Origin: Mycobacterium paraffinicum
Lineage (GTDB): Bacteria > Actinomycetota > Actinomycetes > Mycobacteriales > Mycobacteriaceae
Direction: 5' to 3'
DNA length: 64,000 nt
Assembly: GCF_001907675.1 (NCBI RefSeq)
Contig: NZ_MPNT01000016.1
Coordinates: 1 to 64,000, forward strand
The notes under the pieces were generated by a model. It ran no database searches and was not told the DNA's origin. It was given only the letters and a program-made list of their open reading frames with translations. How positions within the stretch are numbered: the first letter of the stretch is position 1; the number at the start of each line of letters is the position of its first letter. The position numbers were made by a program, and so were the translations under genes. This document shows, one piece after another, positions 47,452-57,101 of the stretch.

Positions 47452-48197
47452 TTGCGTCGTCGCACCATTCGGTTCTCCAACGCGCCCAGCGCTGCATCGC
47501 TGAGCTTGCCCAGCGCGGCGAGCAGCACGATGGCCAACAGCATCACGTCGGTACGGCCGGTGTTCTGGCTGTCGATCAGCAGGAAGCCGAGCCCCTTCGA
47601 CGAGGCGATCAACTCGGCGGCGACCAGGAACAGCCACGCATTCGCCAAGCCCAGCCGCAGCCCGTTCAGGAGGGCCGGCGCCGCCGCGGGAAGCATGACC
47701 GTGGTCAACAGCGCGGCGCCGTGCCGGCCATAGGCGCGGCCCACCTCCAACAGTCGCGGGTCGACGTGGGACAGCGCCGACGCCGTCGTCGTGTATACGG
47801 GGAAGAACGCGCCGATCGCGACCAACAGCACCTTCGGCGTCTCGTCAATGCCAAACCACAAGAGCAGCAATGGGACCCACGCCAGGGATGGCACGGTCCG
47901 GAAGGCTGCCACCGTCGGGGCGAGCACCCTGCGCGCGGTAAGCGACAGCCCGACAAGCGATCCCAGGGCGAGCGCCACGGCCGAACCGATCAGGTAGCCG
48001 AGCGAGACGCGCAAGAGGCTGGCCTGCAGATGGGGCCACAGCTCTCCGCGGCGTAGCAGTTCACCGAGCGCCGCCACCACGTCGCCGGGTGGGGGCAGCT
48101 GGCTCGGAGAGAACAATCCCGCAGCGGTCACCAGTTGCCAGACGGCCAACAGCAGCAGCGGGACCGCGACGCCCGCCAGGGCAAGCGGGATCCTCAG
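47448..48197 (-). CDS. ABC transporter permease, SsuC/TauC/NrtB type
   Basis: A 249-residue permease with about six transmembrane helices. The ABC-permease EAA-like loop ([32 protein letters not shown]) lies near 140-172. It would import a sulphonate, taurine, nitrate or similar small anion. No ATG, GTG or TTG fits the expected N-terminus; a CTG at 48197 overlaps the upstream TGA as CTGA, which mirrors ATGA coupling. The only in-frame ATG upstream is 48446, deep in the neighbouring gene. Confidence 0.85.
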   Translation of the reverse strand: MRIPLALAGVAVPLLLLAVWQLVTAAGLFSPSQLPPPGDVVAALGELLRRGELWPHLQASLLRVSLGYLIGSAVALALGSLVGLSLTARRVLAPTVAAFRTVPSLAWVPLLLLWFGIDETPKVLLVAIGAFFPVYTTTASALSHVDPRLLEVGRAYGRHGAALLTTVMLPAAAPALLNGLRLGLANAWLFLVAAELIASSKGLGFLLIDSQNTGRTDVMLLAIVLLAALGKLSDAALGALENRMVRRRN

Positions 48198-49150
48198 GAC
48201 ACGTGTTGGGCGTACTTCGGCTCGATGATCGTTCCGAGTGCGCCGCGCCCGGCGTCGTCGGATTTGATGTCGGAGTCCGCCACCGCGATCGGCAAGATGT
48301 GGGTCAGCACCGTCCGCTGCGGGTCGCCCGGCGTGGGCGGGATGTCCAGCGCCGTCCGTTGCAACTCCTCCTGGGCCACGCTCGGTGTGACTTTCGCCTG
48401 CGAGGCCAGCAGCACCGCCAGCTGGTCGGGATGCGCCTTCGCCCATTTCCGGGCCCCCTCGTAGCTATTGACCACGGACTGGACGACATCGGGATGCGCG
48501 GCGCTGAAGTCCTCGCGGACGTCCAGCACGCCATAGGAGTTGAAATCCGGGTTGCGGTAAAGCAACCGCGAGCCCTGCTGCTGAACGGTCTGCGCCATAA
48601 AGGGATCCAGGCCCGACCAGGCGTCCACGTCGCCACGTTCCAGTGCGGTCTTTCCGTCGGCGTGCTGCAGGTTGACAATTTCCACGTCGGCGGGTGAAAG
48701 TCCCACCGTGGCAAGGGATTGCAGCAGGAAGAAGTAGGGGTCGGTACCCTTGGTGACTGCGATCTTCTTTCCCTTCAGGTCGGCGACCGAGTTGGCCGTC
48801 GAATTCCTGCCCACCACCAGGGCGGTCCACTCCGGCCTGCTGTACACGTCGATGATCTTGATCGGCGTGCCGTTGGCCCGCGCGACCAACGCGGCGGAAC
48901 CGGCGGTGGACCCGAAGTCGAGGCCCTTGGAGCGCAGGCCCTCGTTGGCCTTGTTGCTGCCCGCCGAGAGCACCCAGGTCACGTTGTAGCCCCGGTCCTC
49001 CAACAGGTGCTGGTCGCGCACCACCAAGCTCAGCGGGTTGTAGTACGCGTAGTCCAGCCGAATGTCCTTGGCCGCCGTCGTCCCGGATGGCGAGCCACAC
49101 CCAACGGCGGCGGCCAGCACCGAAACAGCGATCAGGTAATGCGCTTTCAT
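48194..49150 (-). CDS. ABC transporter substrate-binding lipoprotein (SsuA/NitT-TauT type)
   Basis: A 318-residue lipoprotein. A signal peptide with lipobox AVGC lies near residue 18. The NMT1/SsuA-like fold follows: DYAYYNPLSLVV, GLDFGSTAGSAALVARANG, and KGKKIAVTKGTDPYFFL. Ligands of this group are alkanesulphonates, taurine, nitrate or thiamine precursors; the specific one is unknown. The start ATG overlaps the ATPase stop (TGATG). It is the middle gene of an ATPase-binding protein-permease operon. Confidence 0.88.
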   Translation of the reverse strand: MKAHYLIAVSVLAAAVGCGSPSGTTAAKDIRLDYAYYNPLSLVVRDQHLLEDRGYNVTWVLSAGSNKANEGLRSKGLDFGSTAGSAALVARANGTPIKIIDVYSRPEWTALVVGRNSTANSVADLKGKKIAVTKGTDPYFFLLQSLATVGLSPADVEIVNLQHADGKTALERGDVDAWSGLDPFMAQTVQQQGSRLLYRNPDFNSYGVLDVREDFSAAHPDVVQSVVNSYEGARKWAKAHPDQLAVLLASQAKVTPSVAQEELQRTALDIPPTPGDPQRTVLTHILPIAVADSDIKSDDAGRGALGTIIEPKYAQHVS

Positions 49151-49962
49151 CACGTCTCGGCTTCCTCGAAAAACGCGGATTCGGCAGCGGCACCGCCGCA
49201 TCGCGGTACGCCGAGTTCGTCGAGCAACCGTTCGCGCAGCGCCGCGATGCGCGGGTCGCCGCGGTCTCGCGGCTTGGGGATCGGGACGTCGAATACCGCG
49301 CCGATGGCCGCCGCGCCCGCTGAATCGGCCCGCAGGACCAGCACGCGGTCGGCGAGGATCGCCGCCTCGTCGACGTCGTGGGTAACCAGCAACGTGGTGG
49401 TGCCCGCCTCGTGCTGCACCCTGTCGAGTAGATCCTGCATCCGCAGCCGGGTCAGCGCGTCCAGGGCCGCGAGCGGCTCGTCGAGCAGCAGGACGCACGG
49501 CCGGCGCGCGAGAGCCCGCGCGAGCCCGGCGCGTTGCGCCATGCCGCCGGACACCTGCCGCGGGCGATGATCACCGAACTGGGTCAGGCCGACAACATCC
49601 AGCCAATGTTGTACTTCCCCAGCGCCTTTCGCTCGCGTCGTGCCGGGCGGCAGACCGAAGGCGACGTTAGCCGCCAGCGATCGCCACGGCAGCAGGCGCG
49701 GCTCCTGGAACACGACCGCGCAACGGGGGTCGACCCCTCGGACGGCCTTGCCGTCGATCTCGATCCGCCCGGCGCTGGGCCGGTCGAGACCGGCCACCAG
49801 TCGTAACAGCGTCGACTTGCCGCTTCCAGAAGGCCCGAGCAGCGCGACGACCTGACCGGGCTCGATCTCGATGTCGACGTCGCGCAGCACGGTGCGCGAT
49901 CCGAACGTTCGGTTGACCCGATGCAGTGACACGCGCGCCGGCGCGGGACGGGTCGACATCAC
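49150..49962 (-). CDS. ABC transporter ATPase (SsuB/TauB type)
   Basis: A 270-residue nucleotide-binding subunit. Walker A is GPSGSGKST (near 44-52), the Q-loop is in FQEPRLLPW, the signature is VSGGMAQRAGLARAL, Walker B is VLLLDEPLAALD, and the switch His is in LLVTHDVDEA. FQEPRLLPW is typical of the SsuB/NrtD group. It is the first gene of the importer operon. Two adjacent ATGs (49962, 49959) can serve as start. Confidence 0.92.
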   Translation of the reverse strand: MMSTRPAPARVSLHRVNRTFGSRTVLRDVDIEIEPGQVVALLGPSGSGKSTLLRLVAGLDRPSAGRIEIDGKAVRGVDPRCAVVFQEPRLLPWRSLAANVAFGLPPGTTRAKGAGEVQHWLDVVGLTQFGDHRPRQVSGGMAQRAGLARALARRPCVLLLDEPLAALDALTRLRMQDLLDRVQHEAGTTTLLVTHDVDEAAILADRVLVLRADSAGAAAIGAVFDVPIPKPRDRGDPRIAALRERLLDELGVPRCGGAAAESAFFEEAET

Positions 49963-50070
49963 CCGCGAAGCCTAGGAATCGCTCCCGGCGCCCACCAGGT
50001 TTGCGTTGCCGATGATTAAAACCCGTGACGCGCCATCCCTGGACAGGCGGCCGCGCACCGGCGGTCAGCG

Positions 50071-50349
50071 TCAGCCGTGCGGGGCTTCGGAGATCTTGGT
50101 GTCCGGCTTGCCCAATGTCTGGCAGTACGTCGCCGCCGACAGCCGAGTGGCGGTGATTTCTGCGTTGGACGGGTCGGTGCCGTTCTTGTCCTTCAGCATC
50201 TTGGAGACTTCGTCGTTCTGCTTCTTCTCGTCCTGCGTGGTGAAGTCCTTGCACTTGGTGTCGCCGCCAGTATTGATCACCTGTGAGGCCGAACACGCGC
50301 TGGACAGCAGCACGGCTATCGCGAACGTCGCGGCCGCAATGTGCTTCAT
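50071..50349 (-). CDS. Small exported lipoprotein with a conserved Cys pair
   Basis: A 92-residue protein with a signal peptide and lipobox LSSAC (Cys near residue 19). The mature part is small, charged and helical, with two further Cys (TKCKDF and TYCQTL) likely to form a disulphide. The pattern recalls HdeA-like acid-stress proteins of mycobacteria, but I cannot confirm this. The start ATG 50349 has CCAGGAGGG upstream. Confidence 0.7.
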   Translation of the reverse strand: MKHIAAATFAIAVLLSSACSASQVINTGGDTKCKDFTTQDEKKQNDEVSKMLKDKNGTDPSNAEITATRLSAATYCQTLGKPDTKISEAPHG

Positions 50350-50552
50350 CGTTTGCCCTCCTGGAGCTTCAGTAGTGGATCAGTACACCAATTCGGGCAG
50401 TTTGAAACCCTGGCACGTCATTTGCCCCAGCGACCGTGCCGGTCGCGCCGCGCGCATTACCCGGGCGAACGGGAATAACTGCCTCGTCCACATCGTCGTT
50501 TAGGTTTCGTCGGTCCGAGCGCGGCTGGCTGCAAAAGGGAGGGAACGCCCCA

Positions 50553-51776
50553 GTGTCCTGGTCCAACGGCTCAACTCCGCCGTCGGCGTTGGCCACGCTG
50601 GACGGTTCGAAGGATGCGGCTCCGGCACGGGGGCCGTTCGCCGGTGTGCTGGTGCTGCTGCTGTCCATCGGCTGGGTCGCGAACCACTTCGTCGCGCTGA
50701 TGCCCTTGCTCAGCGTTCGGCAGCACCTCAGCTCGGCCACGCTCGACGCGATCTTCGGCATCTACGCGCTGGGATTGCTGCCGGGCCTGCTCGTCGGTGG
50801 ACGCGCATCCGATAGCTTCGGGCGCCAGTCCGTGGCGCTGGCCGGTTCGGCGACCGCCGTCGCGGGAACGGTGGCGATGCTGTGCTCGCAGCAATACGAG
50901 ACGCTGCTGCTGGGCCGCCTGGTGGTCGGGCTCGGGGTCGGGCTGGCCATGAGTTCCTGCACCGCGTGGGCCTCCGACCTGAGGGGACCGGCCGGGGCGG
51001 CCACCGCCGGCGCGGTGTTGATGGGCGGTTTCGCGATCGGCCCATTCGTCGGAGCCCTGATCGCCGCGGTCGGGCCGGCCGGGGTTCGGTTGTCGTTCGG
51101 GGTCGCGGCTGCCATCGGCTTGGCGGCGATGGCCACCGCGCTCATCGCCGGGCGCGGAGCACGGACCGGAGCGCCGCCGGCCGCACCGGTGTGGGCGCCG
51201 CCGCCAGCCGCGGGGCAGGGCGCCGCGCGGGCCTTGGGCTGGGCCATGCCGCTGGCGCCGTGGGTGTTCGCGTCGGCGACGCTGGGGTTCATCGCCATTC
51301 CGGCCCGGCTGCACACCGGGCTCGCGGCGCCGATGGCCGCGGGCGTGGCCACGCTGACGGTCAACGGCGTCAGCGGCCTTGTCCAGGTTCTCGCTCGGGC
51401 GCACCGGTGGGGCCCGCAGGCCGGCACGGCCGGTGCGGCGCTGGCCGCGGTGGGCTACGCGGTCACCGCGCTGGCCCCGGCGACCATTGCGCCGGCGCTG
51501 GGTTTGCCCCTGTTCCTGGTGCTGGGGTGCGCGTCCGGCCTGTGTTTACGCGAGGGCTTGATCGACCTGGAGGCCGCGGCGCCGAGGCGCCTGCGGGGTG
51601 CGCTCGTGGGTGCGTTTTACGTGGTGACCTACGTCGGCTTCGGCCTGCCGCTGATCCTGACGACGGTCGGATCGACGGTTTCGACGGCGATCCTCATCGT
51701 GATGGCGGCGTTGGCCTTGCTTACCGCCGTGAGCCGCGCGGTTCGACTCCGACGGGAAGCCCACCGCCGGGGTTGA
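50553..51776 (+). CDS. Major facilitator superfamily transporter
   Basis: A 407-residue, twelve-helix transporter. The loop 2-3 motif GGRASDSFGRQ (near 90-100) and RLVVGLGVGLAMSS in helix 4 mark the MFS fold. GTG 50553 with GGGAGGG upstream fits best; the longer frame adds an unlikely leader. Substrate unknown; drug efflux is possible. The following membrane gene lies 104 bases downstream. Confidence 0.85.
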   Translation: MSWSNGSTPPSALATLDGSKDAAPARGPFAGVLVLLLSIGWVANHFVALMPLLSVRQHLSSATLDAIFGIYALGLLPGLLVGGRASDSFGRQSVALAGSATAVAGTVAMLCSQQYETLLLGRLVVGLGVGLAMSSCTAWASDLRGPAGAATAGAVLMGGFAIGPFVGALIAAVGPAGVRLSFGVAAAIGLAAMATALIAGRGARTGAPPAAPVWAPPPAAGQGAARALGWAMPLAPWVFASATLGFIAIPARLHTGLAAPMAAGVATLTVNGVSGLVQVLARAHRWGPQAGTAGAALAAVGYAVTALAPATIAPALGLPLFLVLGCASGLCLREGLIDLEAAAPRRLRGALVGAFYVVTYVGFGLPLILTTVGSTVSTAILIVMAALALLTAVSRAVRLRREAHRRG

Positions 51777-51880
51777 CGGCATGTTTCGCCGGGCACCGCG
51801 CGGGTACACGCACTGATCACGGTCCGCGGCGGGTGGTTTCGCCGAGCGCCGCCCCTGGACCGGAGAAAAGCCAGCGCCCC

Positions 51881-52951
51881 ATGACTAGAGACGCTTCCGT
51901 GAGCATCGCGCCGTCGGCCGGTGACGGCGTAGACCGCGTCGTCGAAACGCCGGAATCCGGCCGTAACACCGTGCGCCGGCTGTCGATTCGGCGGGTGCCG
52001 CTCGAGATCCGCAAGGCCGCAGCGGTAATGGCCATCGCGGTGGTGATGACGTCGACGTTCGCGGCCGCCTACACGGTGGCGCTGGGCCGGCCCGCCCCGC
52101 GGGAGCTACCCATCGGGGTCGTCGGGCCGGCCTCGGTCACTGCGCCCATCGTCGCAGGGATGCAGCAGGGGCGGCACGAATTCAACGTCCACACCTACCC
52201 GTCGCGACAGGCGGCCATCGCGGCCGTCGATCGTCAGACCATCACCGCCGTCATCGACGGCACCACGGCGCCACCGCAACTGTTGTTGTCGAGCGCCAGC
52301 GGCTCATCGGCGGCGCGCATCTTGACGCAACTGGACGAGCCGGCGCCCGGGCGTTATCTGCTGCCGATCACCGACCTGCACCCGTTGCCGGCCTCCGATC
52401 CGGCCGGCCTGGCGACGTTCTACGTGACGATCGCCGCCACGATCCTGGGGTTCGTCACGATGTTCCAGTTGCGCGCGAACGTCAAGACGCTCACGCTGCG
52501 CGGATGGCTGACGTGCGTGGCGGCCCTGTCCGTGATCGGCGGGGCGGCGCTTTCCGTGGTGGCCGGGCCGGTCCTGGACGCGCTCAATACCCGCTTCCCG
52601 GAGCTGTGGCTGCTGCTCTCGCTGCAGATTGCCATTGCGGCGCTGTTCAATTCGACCATGCTGGTGTTGATGCACCGGTGGGCGATCATCCCGACCTGGG
52701 GCGTGTTCATTCTGCTGGGCAACACGTCGTCGGGGGGCGCGGTTTCGGCGTCACTGTTGCCGCAGCCGTTCGCGTTCCTCAACCACGCGCTGCCGAGCGG
52801 CGCCACGGTCACCGCCATCCACACGGCGACCTACTTTCCGCACGATCAGCGCGTCTTGCCGTTCGCCGTTCTGGCGGCGTGGTTTTCGGTCACGTTGGCC
52901 GCCTTGGTGACGTCTTCCCGCGCGCTGGGACGTTCACCCGCGGAGGGGTAG
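51881..52951 (+). CDS. Membrane protein, ABC-2/YhgE-like topology
   Basis: A 356-residue protein. One transmembrane helix lies near residues 45-65, then an extracytoplasmic domain of about 120 residues. Five or six C-terminal helices (about 185-350) follow, the layout of ABC-2 type export permeases such as YhgE/Pip. No ATPase gene adjoins. The start is ATG 51881; an in-frame GTG at 51899 is possible. Function not known. Confidence 0.7.
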   Translation: MTRDASVSIAPSAGDGVDRVVETPESGRNTVRRLSIRRVPLEIRKAAAVMAIAVVMTSTFAAAYTVALGRPAPRELPIGVVGPASVTAPIVAGMQQGRHEFNVHTYPSRQAAIAAVDRQTITAVIDGTTAPPQLLLSSASGSSAARILTQLDEPAPGRYLLPITDLHPLPASDPAGLATFYVTIAATILGFVTMFQLRANVKTLTLRGWLTCVAALSVIGGAALSVVAGPVLDALNTRFPELWLLLSLQIAIAALFNSTMLVLMHRWAIIPTWGVFILLGNTSSGGAVSASLLPQPFAFLNHALPSGATVTAIHTATYFPHDQRVLPFAVLAAWFSVTLAALVTSSRALGRSPAEG

Positions 52952-52963
52952 CCGGGCGGGCGT

Positions 52964-54001
52964 TCAGAGGAGTTCGCGCAGCGTCTCGATCAGCTTGATC
53001 CGCTCGCCCGGGGTGGACGCGATGGGTGCGACGTTAAGCGCGGTGACCCCCGCTTCCCGGAACGCGGCCAGTCGATCCTTGACGAAGTCGCGGCTGCCGA
53101 TCAGGTTCACGTCGCGAACCAGATCGTCGGGCACGACCTTGGCGGCGCCATCCTTGTCACCGGCCAGGTAGAGCTCTTGGATCCGGTCTGCCTGCGGGCC
53201 GTAACCATACTTGGTGGCCAGAGCGTGGTAGAAGTTCTTCCCCTTGGCCCCCATGCCGCCGATGTAGAGGGCCAGCTGAGGTTTGACGAATTCCCTTAGC
53301 GGCTCCACGTTTTCACCGATGGCGAGCACCGGGCCGGCGTAGATGTCCAGCTCACCCAGCTCGGCGGCCCGCTTGGCGCGGCCGGCGGCCAGCGCCTCGC
53401 CCCATACCTCGTGCGCCTTCTCCGGCAGGAAAAATATCGGCTGCCAGCCCTCGGCGATCTCGGCCGCGAGCTCCACATTCTTGGGCCCCAGCGCCGCGAC
53501 CAATATCGGAATGCGTTCTCGCACCGGCCGATTGATCAGCTTGAGTGGCTTTCCGAGCCCGGTCCCCTGCCCGGGGGGCAGCGGAATCGTGTAGTACTTG
53601 CCCTGGTGTTTGACGGGCTCGCGTCGCCACACCTGCCGGCAGATGTCGATCACTTCCCGGGTCCGGCCGATCGGCGCGTCGTACGGCACTCCGTGAAAGC
53701 CCTCGATGACCTGCGGGCCCGAAGCGCCCAGCCCGAGGGTGAACCGGCCGTCGGAGACGTAGTCGAGTCCGGCGGCGGTCATCGCCGTCAGCGTGGGCGT
53801 ACGGGTGTATAGCTGCAGGATCCCCGAGGCGAGTCCGACCCGTTCGGTGCTGGCGGCCAGGTAGCCCAGCGCGCTCACCGCATCGAACGAATAGGCCTCC
53901 GGAACAAAGACAATGTCAAGCCCGGCACGCTCGAGGTCGGCCACTTCGGCGGCCACGTCCTTGAAGCCGCCCGCATAGTTGATGCCTAATCCAATTCGCA
54001 T
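52964..54001 (-). CDS. LLM-class F420-dependent oxidoreductase (Rv3520c-like)
   Basis: A 345-residue TIM-barrel protein. Features are LGINYAGGFKDVAAEVADLERAGLDIVFVPEAYSFDA at the N-terminus, ERVGLASGILQLYTRTPTLTAMTAAGLDYVSDGRFTLGLGASGPQV, and ERIPILVAALGPKN. It resembles Rv3520c-type coenzyme F420-dependent enzymes. It shares a unit with the SnoaL-like gene upstream (8-base gap); together they face the PadR gene. Confidence 0.87.
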   Translation of the reverse strand: MRIGLGINYAGGFKDVAAEVADLERAGLDIVFVPEAYSFDAVSALGYLAASTERVGLASGILQLYTRTPTLTAMTAAGLDYVSDGRFTLGLGASGPQVIEGFHGVPYDAPIGRTREVIDICRQVWRREPVKHQGKYYTIPLPPGQGTGLGKPLKLINRPVRERIPILVAALGPKNVELAAEIAEGWQPIFFLPEKAHEVWGEALAAGRAKRAAELGELDIYAGPVLAIGENVEPLREFVKPQLALYIGGMGAKGKNFYHALATKYGYGPQADRIQELYLAGDKDGAAKVVPDDLVRDVNLIGSRDFVKDRLAAFREAGVTALNVAPIASTPGERIKLIETLRELL

Positions 54002-54009
54002 GATTCCCC

Positions 54010-54432
54010 CTACGCGGTGGTGAACTCGTCGGCCAGCTCGAGCGCCTCTTGCTGGATCCGCTCGAATTGGGCGGCCATCGCCTCGGATAACGCCTTCGCG
54101 CCCGAGAGGGGCCGCACCATCACCATGAAATCGTCGATGAGGCCGTCCTCGTTGAAGTGCAGGAAGTCGCAGCCGGTGATCTTGACCCCCGGCGCCCCGG
54201 CCACTCCGGTCTCGAACACGAGCGCGTGGTCCCGGCCGTTGCCGTCGTGGATCTCACGGACGTAACGGAAGTCCTCGAAGATGCGCAGCACGCCGCGCAG
54301 GATCGCCGCGGTGATCGGCTTGCCGACATACGGCTTGAACGCGACCGGGCTGGTGAACACGACGTCGTCGGCAAGCAGCGCGTGGATGCCGCTCTCGTCG
54401 CGTTCTTCGACCGCCTTGCGGAAGGGATGCAT
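54010..54432 (-). CDS. SnoaL/NTF2-like protein
   Basis: A 140-residue cone-fold protein with the typical start FRKAVEERDESGIHALLADDVVFTSPV and DFLHFNEDGLIDDFMVMVRP. Family members are isomerases, hydrolases or ligand-binding proteins. It is co-directional with the F420-type oxidoreductase and divergent from PadR, suggesting one regulated catabolic or detoxification unit (inference). Confidence 0.8.
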   Translation of the reverse strand: MHPFRKAVEERDESGIHALLADDVVFTSPVAFKPYVGKPITAAILRGVLRIFEDFRYVREIHDGNGRDHALVFETGVAGAPGVKITGCDFLHFNEDGLIDDFMVMVRPLSGAKALSEAMAAQFERIQQEALELADEFTTA

Positions 54433-54554
54433 CCGACACCTCGCCTTGGGGAATTCGGTTGAGAAGTGCCGTTGACGCTATGCGGTCAGCCCGCTGGTGT
54501 CCATAGTGCGATTAATCACTTTGTTGAATAGTCCCACTGTTGTACTCTTCTTCG

Positions 54555-55124
54555 ATGTCGCTGCGTGACGCTGTCCTGGCGGCCCTCCTCGAGGGCGAGT
54601 CGTCCGGATACGACCTGGCCAAGGAGTTCGACGCCTCGGTGGCGAACTTCTGGATGGCCACCCCTCAGCAGCTGTACCGTGAGCTGGACCGCCTCGCCGA
54701 ACAGGGCCTCATCCAGGCGCGCGTCGTGCAGCAGGAGCGCCGGCCCAACAAGCGCGTGTTCTCACTGACCGCCGCCGGCCGCGACGCGATCCGGGAGTTC
54801 ACCCAGAGGGCGCCGAAGCCGTCGGCGATACGCGACGAGCTGCTGATCAAGGTCCAGGCCGCGGACGCCGGCGACACACCCGCCGTGCGGGAGTTCATCG
54901 TCGAGCGCCTGCAGTGGGCGACGGCCAAACTGCAACGTTACGAACGATTGCGGGCGCGCATTCTCGACGGGCGCGCCGAGGGGCAATTCCTGGCCGATGC
55001 CGAGCGGATCGGCCCCTATTTGACCCTGTTGCGGGGAATCGCGTTCGAGGAAGAGAACATTCGGTGGGCCGAGCGTGCGCTGGCCGTTATCGACCGGCGC
55101 CTGTCCGCGCGGCCTAAGCGCTGA
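54555..55124 (+). CDS. PadR-family transcriptional regulator
   Basis: A 189-residue regulator. A winged helix lies at residues 1-75 (SLRDAVLAALLEGESSGYDLAKEF and LYRELDRLAEQGLIQARVV), with a C-terminal helical dimerisation domain (PadR C-terminal type, subfamily 2). ATG 54555 is preferred over TTG 54540. It likely controls the divergent SnoaL/LLM unit. The 122-base spacer holds AGTG/CACT half-sites around 54505-54520. Confidence 0.87.
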   Translation: MSLRDAVLAALLEGESSGYDLAKEFDASVANFWMATPQQLYRELDRLAEQGLIQARVVQQERRPNKRVFSLTAAGRDAIREFTQRAPKPSAIRDELLIKVQAADAGDTPAVREFIVERLQWATAKLQRYERLRARILDGRAEGQFLADAERIGPYLTLLRGIAFEEENIRWAERALAVIDRRLSARPKR

Positions 55125-55166
55125 GCGGGAAACCGCTCCTTGCGCCGCCGCGACTGGAAGCGATCC

Positions 55167-55886
55167 CTACTTCCAGGCGAAGACCGGTTGCTCCAACTCG
55201 TCGACCGCGTCCGGTCGGCCTTCCAGACCAAGCCACCTCAGCTGCAGCAGCACGGCGCCGGTCGGCGCGTGAATCAGGTCGTTCCCCAGCGGAATCTGCA
55301 CGACCGGGCGCGGGCTCTCCGGGATGGTGATGAATCGCGGCGAGTCGGCACGCTGCAGCTGATGCAGCCCAACCCGGTACACCGCCACCACCTCGTCGGG
55401 CGCCGGGCGAGGATCGAGGCGTCCGCCACCCCAGATCACGACCGGGGTGATGACGTACCCGGACCGGGTCGGATAGTCGTCCAGGAGGCCCAACACGGTC
55501 GAGTCGGTCAGGGCGATGCCGACCTCCTCGCGCAATTCCCGCAGGGCGGCGTCGACGGCAGTCTCGCCCGGGTCGAGCCGGCCACCCGGCAGCGCCCATT
55601 GCGCGGCGTGCGAGCTGAGTCGGGACGCCCTGCGGCACAATAGGAATGCCGCGCCGCCGGACACGCCGACCATCCGGCCGTCCAGGCCGGGCTCCGGCAT
55701 CGGGCGGTCACCGATCCATTCGTCCACCGGCGCCGGGTCCACCCGGTCCTCGCCGGGGGTGGAGTCGACCAGCACCACGGCCACCGCCGCGTGCCGCTTC
55801 GTGGGATCGGTCACCACGCGACGGTCGTGGCAGGCGAGATGGTCTCTGATCCGTTGGCGCAGCGCCTCGTCATACGAGATGGTCAC
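55167..55886 (-). CDS. Nudix hydrolase (CoA pyrophosphatase-like)
   Basis: A 239-residue Nudix protein. The Nudix box GGRLDPGETAVDAALRELREEVGI is complete (G-x5-E-x7-RE-L-x-EE-x-G-I) near residues 115-138 and binds Mg for pyrophosphate cleavage. The length and surrounding sequence resemble NudL-type CoA diphosphatases. The start is GTG 55886. The frame is open far upstream (to 57074) over the opposite-strand amidohydrolase, but that extension is spurious. Confidence 0.85.
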   Translation of the reverse strand: MTISYDEALRQRIRDHLACHDRRVVTDPTKRHAAVAVVLVDSTPGEDRVDPAPVDEWIGDRPMPEPGLDGRMVGVSGGAAFLLCRRASRLSSHAAQWALPGGRLDPGETAVDAALRELREEVGIALTDSTVLGLLDDYPTRSGYVITPVVIWGGGRLDPRPAPDEVVAVYRVGLHQLQRADSPRFITIPESPRPVVQIPLGNDLIHAPTGAVLLQLRWLGLEGRPDAVDELEQPVFAWK

Positions 55887-56006
55887 GGGTTCGAGACTAT
55901 GCGGCGGCGGCCCGCTAACCACGGTCTGTGGTTGGAATGACAATCCGGGTACCCGGTGAACGCCCGTCGGTGCGGATTCGTGGGTGTGATGGATGAGAGG
56001 AAGCGA

Positions 56007-57050
56007 ATGAAGGTCATCGGATTCGAAGAGCATTACAAGCTCCCGGCCATCGGCGAAGCGCACCGAAACGACGGGCCGGACTCGGCGACCGAACTTCTGA
56101 AGAGCGCGGGTTATGGCTCCCCCGGCCCGGAAGGCGAATGGCCGCCGGGCATCAACGACCTGGGCGACGGCCGAATCGCCGCGATGGACGCCGCGGGGAT
56201 CGACATGCAGATCCTGTCGCACTCCGTGCCGGGACCCGAGACGCTGGACCCCGCTTTGGCGGTCGAACTGGCCAGGCGGGCCAACGACGCGGTGGCGGCC
56301 GCGGTCGGCCGCCATCCCGACCGGTTCCGAGGATTCGCCACCCTCCCGATGCGCGACCCCGCGGCCGCGGCCGCCGAACTCGAGCGCACGGTCCGCGATC
56401 ACGGCTTCGTCGGCGCCCTGATCAACGGCCACGTCAACGGGCGCTACCTGGACGACAGCTTCTTCTGGCCGGTCTTCGAATCCGCCGAAAACCTCGGCGT
56501 GCCAATCTATCTGCACCCGACCATCCCGCCACGGCCGATCATCGACACCTACTATGGCGGCTTCGACCCCAAGGTCTCCGCGCGGCTGGCGGGGGCAGGG
56601 GTCGGCTGGCATCTCGACACCGGGGTGCACTGTCTTCGGCTGATCCTGGGTGGGGTGTTCGACCGATTCCCGCAGCTGCAAATTATCGTGGGCCATCACT
56701 TCGAGGCGCTCAGCTGGATGGGCTGGCGGACCGACTACTCGTTTCCGGTCGACATGACGGGTCTCAAACGCACCGTGAAGGAGTACCTGCGGGAGAACTT
56801 CTACGGCGGCATCCTCGCCGGTGATTTCTTCAGTCAGGAGCCCGGCGCGACGGACCCCAGTTGGAGTTTGTCCTTCAACGCCTACCTGGCCATGGTCAAC
56901 GTGATCGGCATCGACCGCGTGGTCTTCACCGCCGACTATCCCTACGGAAACATGAAGGCGTGCCGGCAGTTCCTCGACCGGATGCCGATCAACCAAGGCG
57001 ACCGGGAGAAGATCGCCCACCTCAATGCCGAGCGGCTGCTGAGGCTTTGA
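56007..57050 (+). CDS. Amidohydrolase-2 family protein (ACMSD/decarboxylase type)
   Basis: A 347-residue TIM-barrel metal hydrolase or decarboxylase. Metal-site candidates are Glu/His in GFEEH (residues 5-9), His in IYLHPTIPP and in VGHHFE, and Asp in FTADYPYGN. Relatives decarboxylate aromatic acids (2,3-dihydroxybenzoate or gamma-resorcylate) or hydrolyse amides. ATG 56007 follows GAGAGG. The molybdenum-hydroxylase operon follows after 51 bases and may form a pathway with it. Confidence 0.86.
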   Translation: MKVIGFEEHYKLPAIGEAHRNDGPDSATELLKSAGYGSPGPEGEWPPGINDLGDGRIAAMDAAGIDMQILSHSVPGPETLDPALAVELARRANDAVAAAVGRHPDRFRGFATLPMRDPAAAAAELERTVRDHGFVGALINGHVNGRYLDDSFFWPVFESAENLGVPIYLHPTIPPRPIIDTYYGGFDPKVSARLAGAGVGWHLDTGVHCLRLILGGVFDRFPQLQIIVGHHFEALSWMGWRTDYSFPVDMTGLKRTVKEYLRENFYGGILAGDFFSQEPGATDPSWSLSFNAYLAMVNVIGIDRVVFTADYPYGNMKACRQFLDRMPINQGDREKIAHLNAERLLRL

Positions 57051-57101
57051 GCCCGAGGGCGATTCGTTTGTCACGCCCGGTACCTGGGTAGATTGGGCCG
57101 G

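Noticed and set aside
55887..57074. Upstream extension of the Nudix frame
   Set aside because: Runs antisense to the amidohydrolase; GTG 55886 gives a normal Nudix protein.
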